From Akkermansia sp. (lineage in GTDB: Bacteria > Verrucomicrobiota > Verrucomicrobiia > Verrucomicrobiales > Akkermansiaceae): a stretch of 44,834 bases of DNA. Under the pieces are notes generated by a model. That model ran no database searches, was not told the origin of the DNA, and saw only the letters and a list, made by a program, of their open reading frames with translations. The DNA is taken from NCBI GenBank assembly GCA_017415995.1, contig JAFQDN010000044.1, positions 1 through 44,834 on the forward strand, given 5' to 3'. This document shows positions 1-7,628 of the stretch, piece after piece (positions within the stretch are counted from its first letter, which is position 1; each line of letters starts with the position of its first letter). A program made the translations under genes and the position numbers.

Positions 1-4
1 ATTT

Positions 5-52
5 CCTAGGGCTTACGCCCTAGGCTAAGTTAGGTCACCCGCTGACGCGGGT
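5..52. repeat. Pair of extragenic palindromes
   Basis: Two GC-rich hairpins follow each other. The first has an 8-bp perfect stem CCTAGGGC/GCCCTAGG with loop TTAC (5-24). The second has a 6-bp stem ACCCGC/GCGGGT with loop TGAC (37-52). A smaller GCTGC/GCAGC palindrome follows at 78-87, and GCG-CTTA-CGC at 101-110. No coding sequence was found in 1-261. The similar arms and four-base loops suggest a REP-like family, which cannot be confirmed from one window. Confidence 0.45.
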
Positions 53-261
53 TCAGAATTCCGCTCCCGTCTTCGCTGCTGCGCAGCTACGCCGTGGCAG
101 GCGCTTACGCTCGCAAAAATTCCCCCATCATCCCCCCTTCAACTTCCGATTTACCGCGCAGTAGAGACTAATGAGAAGCCCCCCTTATCAATCGCAACGC
201 TTACACGTCATCAATTCCGATTTATCGAACACGGCAGACTTATTCCTGCAAGCAGCTTAAA

Positions 262-1374
262 TCAGTTATTAAACTGTTGCTCAAGAGCCTTTGAGCCAAA
301 AAAGCCCGCTTCTATAAGGCGTAAGCTCTGTTTTTTGAGTTCAGATGAAGCCACACCTGTTTTTTCCACAGCTGCAGCGAGTTCTTGCGCGGAAACATAA
401 GCTAAGACTGTATTAAGAGCATCCATACGAGCCTCCAACTCCTTTAAGGGTTCCACAGCGGCATCAGCGGTAGCTTTATCCACAATAGAACTGTATATAC
501 GCACCTGTTGAGCAAGAGCCTCAGCATATTCCTGTGCACACTCGGCTTTTTGCTCAGGGGTATATTGATGCAGCTCTTGCGGGTGTGGCTCGTTAACATA
601 ACCGTTTTGCTCCGGCATGGGGGCAGTGGTAATCTCCGGCTGAGGAGCACTTTGCTGCGTTAAGAGCAACTGTGTCGCGTCAAACCACATTTGCACTCGG
701 TAGGCCTTACCATCTCTTGGCACCAACAGTGTAAACAGCCCGTAAGCACGCCCGTCTTCTGTTTTTTCCAACTTGCGGTCTTCTATCTCGGCTCCCGGTA
801 TAGCCCCGATAATAGCATCTATAGCAGAAAGCTTAGAAGGATCCGTGCTCAGCACCCACGCCGTTTCCATAGAAAACCCGGCACCTCCGGCCAAGCATAC
901 ATCCCCCACGGCGGGATTCTGCATCAACTCTTTACTTAATGTGGCAATAAGCTCAGCAGAGGCGTTCTCCTTGGGCATTGCGGCAGAGGGTTCTCGCCCC
1001 AGCGCCTCAGCCAATGCTGTGGAACCGTAAAAGTTATTTTCAATAAGCCGAGTATAGATTCCATCCAAACGCTCCGGCGTCATGCCTGCTGCATCTAACA
1101 GCGGTGCAATGGTTTCTTCCGGCACATACTGCACGGCAATTGTGCAATCCTGCAAATAGGCCATACGCTGAGCAACCTCACCGGCGGCTGCATCCGCAGC
1201 GGATTTATCAGTAATAGACTCCAGTAACTCATAAGCAGAGCAAAGTGCCTCTACAAAGCTTTCCACGGTGTTATCCGCAGCAGGTTGCTGCACCTCTTCG
1301 GTGGTGACGGTTGTATCCGCCCCCATGCCATGTGAGGCGACTACCAACATCAACGCAGTTATAATGTGTCTCAT
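262..1374 (-). CDS. Exported protein with an internal duplication, function unknown
   Basis: This is a 370-residue protein. It starts with a signal peptide (MRHIITALMLVVASHGMGA), so it should be exported. I do not recognise the family. Residues about 36-126 and about 274-370 are repeats of one module: both contain a DK(S/A)(A/T)ADAA segment and end in LIE-x-x-F(Y/F)GS(T/K)AL. Between them lies a region (about 135-250) with a VCLAGGAG...WVLSTDPSKL stretch and a predicted beta-rich part, then a Pro-rich linker. A well-formed minus-strand promoter lies at 1498-1525, giving a leader of roughly 115 bases. The gene is divergent from the protease pair to its right. Its stop lies next to the palindromes at the window's left edge. 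Confidence 0.8.
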   Translation of the reverse strand: MRHIITALMLVVASHGMGADTTVTTEEVQQPAADNTVESFVEALCSAYELLESITDKSAADAAAGEVAQRMAYLQDCTIAVQYVPEETIAPLLDAAGMTPERLDGIYTRLIENNFYGSTALAEALGREPSAAMPKENASAELIATLSKELMQNPAVGDVCLAGGAGFSMETAWVLSTDPSKLSAIDAIIGAIPGAEIEDRKLEKTEDGRAYGLFTLLVPRDGKAYRVQMWFDATQLLLTQQSAPQPEITTAPMPEQNGYVNEPHPQELHQYTPEQKAECAQEYAEALAQQVRIYSSIVDKATADAAVEPLKELEARMDALNTVLAYVSAQELAAAVEKTGVASSELKKQSLRLIEAGFFGSKALEQQFNN

Positions 1375-1497
1375 ACGCTTGTCTACAACAAAAAAACTAT
1401 CATCAAATCAACATAAGTCATTGATTCACCACACACTTAATTCTTCTCAAAAAAAAAGAGCACAGCAAAAAAAACTCGTTATGCAACTAACAGAGTC

Positions 1498-1525
1498 ATT
1501 TTAGCGAAATTTTAAGATATTGCAA
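1498..1525 (-). promoter_or_regulatory. Candidate promoter for the 370-residue exported protein
   Basis: Read on the minus strand, TTGCAA (1525-1520) is followed after 16 bases by TAAAAT (1503-1498). Confidence 0.5.
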
Positions 1526-1573
1526 GTCCCGTTTCATCCCCCGCATGTTTTTTTGCCATTTTTAACTTTTTTC

Positions 1574-1601
1574 TTGCATTGCCGCTCCTGTTTGGTATGC
1601 T
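1574..1601 (+). promoter_or_regulatory. Candidate promoter for the IdeS-like protease pair
   Basis: TTGCAT (1574-1579), a 16-base spacer and TATGCT (1596-1601) lie about 36 bases before the ATG at 1638. It is the only good promoter seen ahead of the two protease genes. Confidence 0.5.
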
Positions 1602-1637
1602 TACTGACAGTCAGATTCTCAGTTCCGTCTTTCTGCC

Positions 1638-3647
1638 ATGAAACGCACTCTTTTCATTCTTGCGCTCTCAACTTTCGCGGCAATTCCGCATACTTTCGCT
1701 GCTACCGGAGATACGGTTGTCAGTAATTCTTCTGCGACCTATGTTGCCGAAGGCATGACTGTAACAGGCATCGGAACCGGGTATGCCGCCATCAACAGAA
1801 CACAATCAACGAGATTCTACGACAGCAACAAAGGAGGTCCATGGACCACACCATACTCTGATGGAACTGAGGGTGACTCTCTGATGTGCTGGTCCCACGC
1901 AACCAGCAATTCCCTGCAATACTGGCAGGATGTATATGGTGTATTCTACAGAGATAGTGGCAATATGGCAGAAATCGGCAGCAACGAACCGAGAGAGTTG
2001 CCGAACGGATATTACGCCACCGAATCGATAACAGATTACAACGGAGAAGTAGTCAACGGTGAATACCCTAAGGTAGAAGTACCCAATGCTAAACAACTGA
2101 ACATTGCCAAAGATTTCTACAACAATTGGGAGAACAGCGGAGGCAAATTCGGACCTGCAGCAGACTGGTACTTCAAGTGGGATTCCACTACCTCAACAAG
2201 CCCTGGTGGTTATTATTCCGAATATTTCGGCAACGGTAATGATTCCAGGTCCTCATTCGTTACTATATATTCTCAGCATATCGAGGACATGGATCCCTAT
2301 GTACAGGGCACATCTGCGGGGCATAGCGCTTTTGCAAACAACGACCTCAACGGACTGAAAGAAGCCTTACTTCCAGGATTCGGCTTAGAAAAGCAAGCAA
2401 ATGGAAGTTACGTACAAACAAATGAAGGAATTCTGCCTTTCATCGGAATTTGGTACGATACCACCGATAGCAGCGGAGAAACGCTTTCCTATGGTCACAT
2501 GCTCACAGCATACGGATTCACGCTGAATGCAGATGGTAGTCTCAAATCCATTCTCATCGGCAATGGAGATGATAATGTTGCGCGTGCTCAAGAGCTGTTC
2601 CTTAAAATAAACAGTGACGGCAAGATTCAGCTATACCGCAATTCGGCTTGCACCACCCCGTTTATCGCGGGGTGTAATTACTACATCGGCGAGGTATCCT
2701 ACATCAACACGCCGGAGGTGTTGCAGAACATGCTTACGGAGTATCGGAGCTTGGACGAAGCTGCCGTATGGAACGGAGGCGCGACGGAATGGAGCACCCA
2801 AGTGGATGTGGTAGACAGTGAAATTGCGGATAGCTCCACCGGTTGGGATATTCTTGTTGATGGAGCAAACATCGATGAAAAGCACCACGCATATTACCAT
2901 GGTTATGCCTTGGAGGGGCGCAATGTAGAATTCGGAGAGCATGCGGATGCAAACAACCGAACAGTCACTGTGACAGGCACCGTGCATGCGCGCAATATCA
3001 CCGTAAGTGCCGCCGGCTATGAGTTCAAAGCCGGGGAGGATGCAGCCATTGCCGGGGCAGGTGAAGGTGAAAAGGCAAACCTGACCATCACAAGCGGTGC
3101 CTCCCTGAGCAGCGAGGTGCAACTTAATCTCGGAGACCTTACCTTAGAAAACGGAGCCGTGCTCAGCAGCGACAAGGTGATTGAAGTACACGGCGCATTC
3201 CTAGTCAAACTTCAAGAGGCCGCCACATTCGGCTTGGCACGCGCAGCCGTTACACCGGAGGCCAGCGTTCATGCGGATTTGGATTTACGGGATGCCACCT
3301 CCATCACGCTGAATGCGGAGGTGAACATGAACGACCACAACCTCATACTGAGCGCAGACACCCCCATTACCCTTAGCTTGAATGAGGTGGACGGCAGCAT
3401 CATGTTCTTCACCAATATTAAACAGCTTTCCATTGTGGACGGTGAGGTAACAACCGTGGTAGCAGAAGGAGCAAACTTAACGCAGTACTTCAGCAACATC
3501 ACCACCGCCGACGGAAGAGACTTGAGCGGGTATCAAGTTATCTACTCTTCCGGCACCCTGAGCATGACCCTAGTGCCGGAACCTACTACCGCCACCCTCA
3601 GCCTGTTGGCGCTCGCCGCTCTTGCTGCCCGCCGCCGCAGAAAATAA
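1638..3647 (+). CDS. IdeS/Mac-like (C66) cysteine protease with PEP-CTERM anchor, copy 1
   Basis: This is a 669-residue secreted protein: signal peptide about 1-21, protease-like domain about 25-350, beta-rich stalk about 355-640, and a C-terminal anchor starting VPEP, then a hydrophobic stretch and RRRRK. The N-terminal domain follows the order of streptococcal IdeS. RFYDSNK supplies the oxyanion-hole Lys (K65, IdeS K84). DSLMCWSHATSNSLQYW supplies the nucleophile (C84, IdeS C94). GYYSEYFGNG matches the GGIFDAVF region. SYGHMLTAYGF supplies the His (H287, IdeS H262). The acidic strand is ILIGNGDDN, where the position of IdeS D284 is Asn (N309) and that of D286 is D311. The stalk begins with an INTPEVL-x-NML block shared with copy 2. 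Target unknown; immunoglobulin is only a hypothesis. Followed after 15 bases by copy 2. Confidence 0.8.
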   Translation: MKRTLFILALSTFAAIPHTFAATGDTVVSNSSATYVAEGMTVTGIGTGYAAINRTQSTRFYDSNKGGPWTTPYSDGTEGDSLMCWSHATSNSLQYWQDVYGVFYRDSGNMAEIGSNEPRELPNGYYATESITDYNGEVVNGEYPKVEVPNAKQLNIAKDFYNNWENSGGKFGPAADWYFKWDSTTSTSPGGYYSEYFGNGNDSRSSFVTIYSQHIEDMDPYVQGTSAGHSAFANNDLNGLKEALLPGFGLEKQANGSYVQTNEGILPFIGIWYDTTDSSGETLSYGHMLTAYGFTLNADGSLKSILIGNGDDNVARAQELFLKINSDGKIQLYRNSACTTPFIAGCNYYIGEVSYINTPEVLQNMLTEYRSLDEAAVWNGGATEWSTQVDVVDSEIADSSTGWDILVDGANIDEKHHAYYHGYALEGRNVEFGEHADANNRTVTVTGTVHARNITVSAAGYEFKAGEDAAIAGAGEGEKANLTITSGASLSSEVQLNLGDLTLENGAVLSSDKVIEVHGAFLVKLQEAATFGLARAAVTPEASVHADLDLRDATSITLNAEVNMNDHNLILSADTPITLSLNEVDGSIMFFTNIKQLSIVDGEVTTVVAEGANLTQYFSNITTADGRDLSGYQVIYSSGTLSMTLVPEPTTATLSLLALAALAARRRRK

Positions 3648-3662
3648 GCCACACTTACCACC

Positions 3663-5879
3663 ATGAAGAAGACTCTTTTTCTCAGTGCGTTCATCTGCTT
3701 AAGCTCCCCGCTGATGGCAGCGGTGGGAGATACGCTGAACCTGATAGTGGACAGCACCTACTCTGCAAACGGATTTATTGCCGACGGGGCCAAGGGCACA
3801 GGCAGCTATTTCTACGGGGGAAGTTACAGTAATCCGGACATAAAAACCACAACCCGTTTTTATGACAGCACGAAGAATTGGAGTGAAATCATCAGCAACA
3901 GTGCCGGAGACAGCCGTATGTGCTGGGCACATACGGCCGGTAACATGCTGCAATACTGGCAAAGTTATTACGGTGTTTTTTACAAGGGGAACTACGGAGA
4001 ACTACCCTACGGAACGGATTATACGCGCCAGGTAAATCCCAGTTTGGGAGCATCGTATACCATCACGGATCCGATGCGACTCAATACAACGAAGCACCTC
4101 ATCACAGTTGGGTTCAATCAGAGCAACACCGGTGGCAATGTATACGCTGGCATTGACTACTATTTTTGCAGAAATCAGAGCGGAGGCGGGTACTTCAGTG
4201 AGTATTTCGGTTCATTCGGCAACGGTGTCTCAATCCCTTCCGGTCAAACGTCCACGGTGACGGTAGTCAACTCGCAGGAAAACCTCACTCCGGCGCTTTT
4301 GTCCGCCTTGGGAATAACCAAGCAAGGCGACGGCACGTACAAACAAACAGAAGCAGGGCTGATTGCGCACCTGAATGTGGGAGCAGATACCGGCAACACT
4401 TTTTCAGCCCATACGCTTACTTGTTACGGTTTGACTCTGGATGAGAATGGCAACGTCAAATCCATCATTTACGCGGATTCCGACAATTACAAACTGAGCG
4501 GCATCGCATCTTCTGAAGGTATTGGAACAGAGTATGGAGGTCTCCCCAGCATGGAGCAAGCGTATGTTAAAGTTGTAGACGGAAAAATTCTGCTCTACAC
4601 CGATGCAGCCTGCGAAACGCCGCTCACATACGGCACGGAGAATCACTATTACTTAGGGGCAGTCACCCAAATCAACACGCCGGAGGTATTGAAAAACATG
4701 CTGGCGGAGTATAGTGATGTGGCGAATGAAGCCCAAGTGTGGAACGGCAACAGCAATGAGTGGAAGGCTCAAGTGGCAACAACGGAAGAGCTGCCGACGG
4801 AATCCACGGGCTGGGATGTGCTGGTGGATGGCGATAACATCGCCGAGGAGCATCGTGACTATTACCACGCCTATTCTACGGATGGTCGCGCCGTGGTGTT
4901 CGGCGCCCATGGCATGAACGGTCGCACGAGTACCCAAACCATCACGGTAAGCGGAACGGTGACGCCCGGTGCCATCACTGTGGAGAACGGTGGTAATTAT
5001 CACCTGAAAGCCGGTACCGGGGCTGCAATTGAGGGTACCGGTGACGTAGCGGTGAATAATGGGGGTAAGCTCAGCAGTGAGCTCAACTTCGGTACACGCG
5101 CCATCAAGGTTGCGAGCGGTGGTCATTTTGCCTATGCTATGACGGCAGACACCGTACTGACGGGACAAATCAGCGGTGAGAGTGGCTCCACCATTCAATT
5201 CCGCAACGGTTCGAGCGCAACGGATGTGACATACAGCTACGATACAACAAACTTCCGACTTGCGAGTACAACAGTAAACGCCATCACCGGAACTTTAGTG
5301 ATAGGCGACAGCCAAGACACCATGGCCACGCACGTGGACTTTTCAGCAGCCTATTACGGCTACATGAATGTGGAAAACTTGGTCATGTACGGCACCTCAT
5401 CACTGAACACCGCCGGCACCACCGTCGTTACCGGCACCTACAGCAGCTTGAAGAGCTTGCAAGCAGCGAGCACCTATAATCTGAGGGCGGCAGCAACACC
5501 GGGACCGACCTTGTACGACAGCTTGGACTTAACCCAGGCGGACACCCTGGTAATGGAAACCTCCACAAGCCTGAACAACAACTCGCTCATACTCTCCACA
5601 AATAACAGCCTGACCTTGGACATGGAGTTGAGCACCACGGAAGCTAACATCCTGTTTACGGAGGTAGGCCAAGTAACCGTGGACGGAATAGCCAACACGG
5701 GAGAAACGGAGTGGGAGGCGAGCTCGTTCTTCAGCGGAGCCGATATGCAGAATTACAACTTGGTATACAGCGCCGGCACGGTGGCATTGGTATTTGACCC
5801 GCTGGTACCGGAACCGGCAACAAGCACCTTGGGCTTGGTAGCCTTAGCCGGCTTGGCTATGAGGCGCAGACGCCGATAA
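3663..5879 (+). CDS. IdeS/Mac-like (C66) cysteine protease with PEP-CTERM anchor, copy 2
   Basis: This is a 738-residue paralogue of the preceding gene and probably in the same operon. It has a signal peptide (about 1-19), a protease domain to about 355, a longer stalk and a C-terminal LVPEP...LALAGLAMRRRRR anchor. All IdeS-type active-site residues can be placed: K71 in RFYDSTK, C87 in DSRMCWAHTAGNMLQYW, H250 in FSAHTLTCYG, and D272 and D274 in IIYADSDN. IdeS itself reads LLCGAATAGNMLHWW and IYVTDSDSN at these sites, so the match is close at the motifs. The last 300 residues resemble the stand-alone PEP-CTERM protein at 40079-41005. The family cleaves peptide bonds (IgG hinge in IdeS); the substrate here is unknown. 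The ATG at 3663 is the only suitable start ahead of the signal peptide. Confidence 0.83.
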   Translation: MKKTLFLSAFICLSSPLMAAVGDTLNLIVDSTYSANGFIADGAKGTGSYFYGGSYSNPDIKTTTRFYDSTKNWSEIISNSAGDSRMCWAHTAGNMLQYWQSYYGVFYKGNYGELPYGTDYTRQVNPSLGASYTITDPMRLNTTKHLITVGFNQSNTGGNVYAGIDYYFCRNQSGGGYFSEYFGSFGNGVSIPSGQTSTVTVVNSQENLTPALLSALGITKQGDGTYKQTEAGLIAHLNVGADTGNTFSAHTLTCYGLTLDENGNVKSIIYADSDNYKLSGIASSEGIGTEYGGLPSMEQAYVKVVDGKILLYTDAACETPLTYGTENHYYLGAVTQINTPEVLKNMLAEYSDVANEAQVWNGNSNEWKAQVATTEELPTESTGWDVLVDGDNIAEEHRDYYHAYSTDGRAVVFGAHGMNGRTSTQTITVSGTVTPGAITVENGGNYHLKAGTGAAIEGTGDVAVNNGGKLSSELNFGTRAIKVASGGHFAYAMTADTVLTGQISGESGSTIQFRNGSSATDVTYSYDTTNFRLASTTVNAITGTLVIGDSQDTMATHVDFSAAYYGYMNVENLVMYGTSSLNTAGTTVVTGTYSSLKSLQAASTYNLRAAATPGPTLYDSLDLTQADTLVMETSTSLNNNSLILSTNNSLTLDMELSTTEANILFTEVGQVTVDGIANTGETEWEASSFFSGADMQNYNLVYSAGTVALVFDPLVPEPATSTLGLVALAGLAMRRRRR

Positions 5880-5908
5880 ACAAACCGAAAAAAAGGAAAG
5901 AAGGCATC

Positions 5909-6580
5909 ATGAAACCGGGTAAGAGCTCATGGGTGCAGGCATTGCGATTTGCGGTGCAACTGGGATTCATGGTGGCCTTGGTGGCCGGGATTTCCGTAAC
6001 GAAGGAAGTATCGGTATGGCTGTTGCCGACGATACTGCTGGTAGGTGTATTTTTCTGCGGGTGGGTATGTCCGTTCGGGGCGGCGCAGGAATGGCTGGGC
6101 AAACTGGGCAAATGGATGCACTTACCACAATTCCGCATGCCGCAAGGGGTACAGCGTTATTTACAACTGAGCCGCTACATCCTGTTCTTCCTGCTCTTTG
6201 CCTACGGCATCAGCATCCTGCTGTTACAAGGGCCGCGCAATTTTGCCATGCTGATGGGCGGAAGCGTGTACAACATAGCCTCGGGCATCATCATTACGTT
6301 TTTGGTACTCAGCCTGTTCACCGCACGCCCGTTCTGCAACTACTTTTGCACCGGCGGAGCCAAACAGGGCTTGTGGAGTGTTCTGCGGATATTCGGCATA
6401 CGGCGCGACACAGCGCGCTGCGGCGGCTGCGGAGTGTGCAGCAAGGCATGCCCCATGAATATTGAAGTACACAAAACGGAATTTGTGCGCCACCCCAACT
6501 GCATCGGATGTCTTTCCTGCGTAAGCAGCTGCCCCAAGAACTGTTTGGCATACAAACTCATGCCGGCACGAAAAAAATGA
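5909..6580 (+). CDS. Membrane 4Fe-4S protein, NapH/CcoG-like
   Basis: This is a 223-residue polytopic membrane protein with about four hydrophobic segments (about 13-30, 34-56, 88-107, 118-139). It has the CGWVCPFG motif (C50, C54), a second RPFCNYFC pair (C143, C147), and two C-terminal ferredoxin clusters: CGGCGVCSKACP (C171-C181) and CIGCLSCVSSCP (C198-C208). This is the layout of the Fer4_5/NapH-type quinol-dehydrogenase-like electron carriers. No nap, nos or cco genes are nearby, so its redox partner is unknown. It has one of the few clear ribosome binding sites in the window (AGGAAAG, about 10 bases before ATG). It starts 29 bases after the second protease and may be read through from it. 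Confidence 0.8.
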   Translation: MKPGKSSWVQALRFAVQLGFMVALVAGISVTKEVSVWLLPTILLVGVFFCGWVCPFGAAQEWLGKLGKWMHLPQFRMPQGVQRYLQLSRYILFFLLFAYGISILLLQGPRNFAMLMGGSVYNIASGIIITFLVLSLFTARPFCNYFCTGGAKQGLWSVLRIFGIRRDTARCGGCGVCSKACPMNIEVHKTEFVRHPNCIGCLSCVSSCPKNCLAYKLMPARKK

Positions 6581-6723
6581 ACACCGGGGTGGCATATTTG
6601 TTTGACACATTTCCCCGGGGTGCAAGGCTTCCGGGGCGTCCTTTCCGAGGCTCTGAACTCACCAACCAATTCCGCATTATCCCCTGCAAAGGTCTAACTG
6701 AATTCAAAAAATAAAATTTAGTA

Positions 6724-6751
6724 TTGCAATTTGTCGCACTTATGGCATATT
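6724..6751 (+). promoter_or_regulatory. Candidate promoter for the FHA protein
   Basis: TTGCAA (6724-6729), a 16-base spacer and CATATT (6746-6751). The ATG at 6764 follows 12 bases after the -10 box. This rules against the upstream TTG at 6731, which lies inside the promoter. Confidence 0.45.
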
Positions 6752-6763
6752 GAAAGGGCAGGC

Positions 6764-7408
6764 ATGGCATCACTCATCATCACCATCAACGAGCAAAAAC
6801 ACGGGTTTGAGCTTCCGGCCATACTCGGCAAGAGGAGCGTCATCGGCAGCGATGACGAGTGCGATATTACCCTGAAAAATGCGGAGGGGGTATCCCGCCG
6901 GCACTGTTGCATAACGTGCACGGAAGAAGGCTTCCGGATAGAAGATTTGGGCTCCACCAACGGCACCTTTGCGAATACGGATGAAGTGACGGAACCCACC
7001 TACATGAAAGAGGGCGTGGTCTACACCATAGGCAAGGCTTCCATGCTGATAGCGGAGCTTGCAAGCTTTGCCCCGGCGCCGGAAAACAAGCAGCCCGTAC
7101 CGAGCAGTCGCGCAGCCACAGCCCCCCTGCCCGAGACCGAGCCGCAAGCGCAAGCCCCACAGCCCGTGCCGAATACCATCTCCGTAACACCGCCCGGCCC
7201 GCGCAAACTCGTTACAGGGAACGGTAAGCGCCGTCCCCTCAGTGCCGAGGAGCTGAAAAACAAGGCTAAGTTACTGGCAAACTCGTTCAAGGGCAGCGGC
7301 ATCAGCATTACCTACGTGGTCATCATCATCATTGCAGCGTTCTACGCCGGCATGGTGCTATACAGCTGGGGCTCGGAGGGAACAACCGTACCGTTCCTCT
7401 TCCGTTGA
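6764..7408 (+). CDS. FHA-domain protein with C-terminal membrane anchor
   Basis: This is a 214-residue protein. Residues about 1-95 form a forkhead-associated domain, the phosphothreonine-binding fold: VIGSDDECDI, then VSRRHCCI (44-47 = SRRH) and LGSTNGTF (N66, G67). A Pro/Ala-rich linker follows, and one membrane helix lies near 185-207 (YVVIIIIAAFYAGMVLY), so the FHA domain should face the cytoplasm by the N-in rule. No Ser/Thr kinase gene is in the window, so its partner is not visible. The ATG at 6764 is preferred over the TTG at 6731 because of the promoter position. The gene stands alone between the 4Fe-4S gene and purH. Confidence 0.85.
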   Translation: MASLIITINEQKHGFELPAILGKRSVIGSDDECDITLKNAEGVSRRHCCITCTEEGFRIEDLGSTNGTFANTDEVTEPTYMKEGVVYTIGKASMLIAELASFAPAPENKQPVPSSRAATAPLPETEPQAQAPQPVPNTISVTPPGPRKLVTGNGKRRPLSAEELKNKAKLLANSFKGSGISITYVVIIIIAAFYAGMVLYSWGSEGTTVPFLFR

Positions 7409-7553
7409 GGTGAACGGGGGGGCAACAACGCGCAGCAACGCACAATTACCCGGTACACGGTTCTATAAATAACCGGATTGTTTGCGACCATGAGCGCGCC
7501 GAATTGCAGAAACGTTTCCTGCTAAAAGACTGTGCGGCACTATAAAATAAGGC

Positions 7554-7582
7554 TTGCAAAAAAAATGAAAATGGTGTATGGT
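7554..7582 (+). promoter_or_regulatory. Candidate promoter for purH
   Basis: TTGCAA (7554-7559), a 17-base spacer and TATGGT (7577-7582), about 46 bases before the preferred ATG. Confidence 0.45.
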
Positions 7583-7628
7583 GACGCCACCGCCGGTGGC
7601 GGTGAAGAACATCAATTCAAGACGTAAC

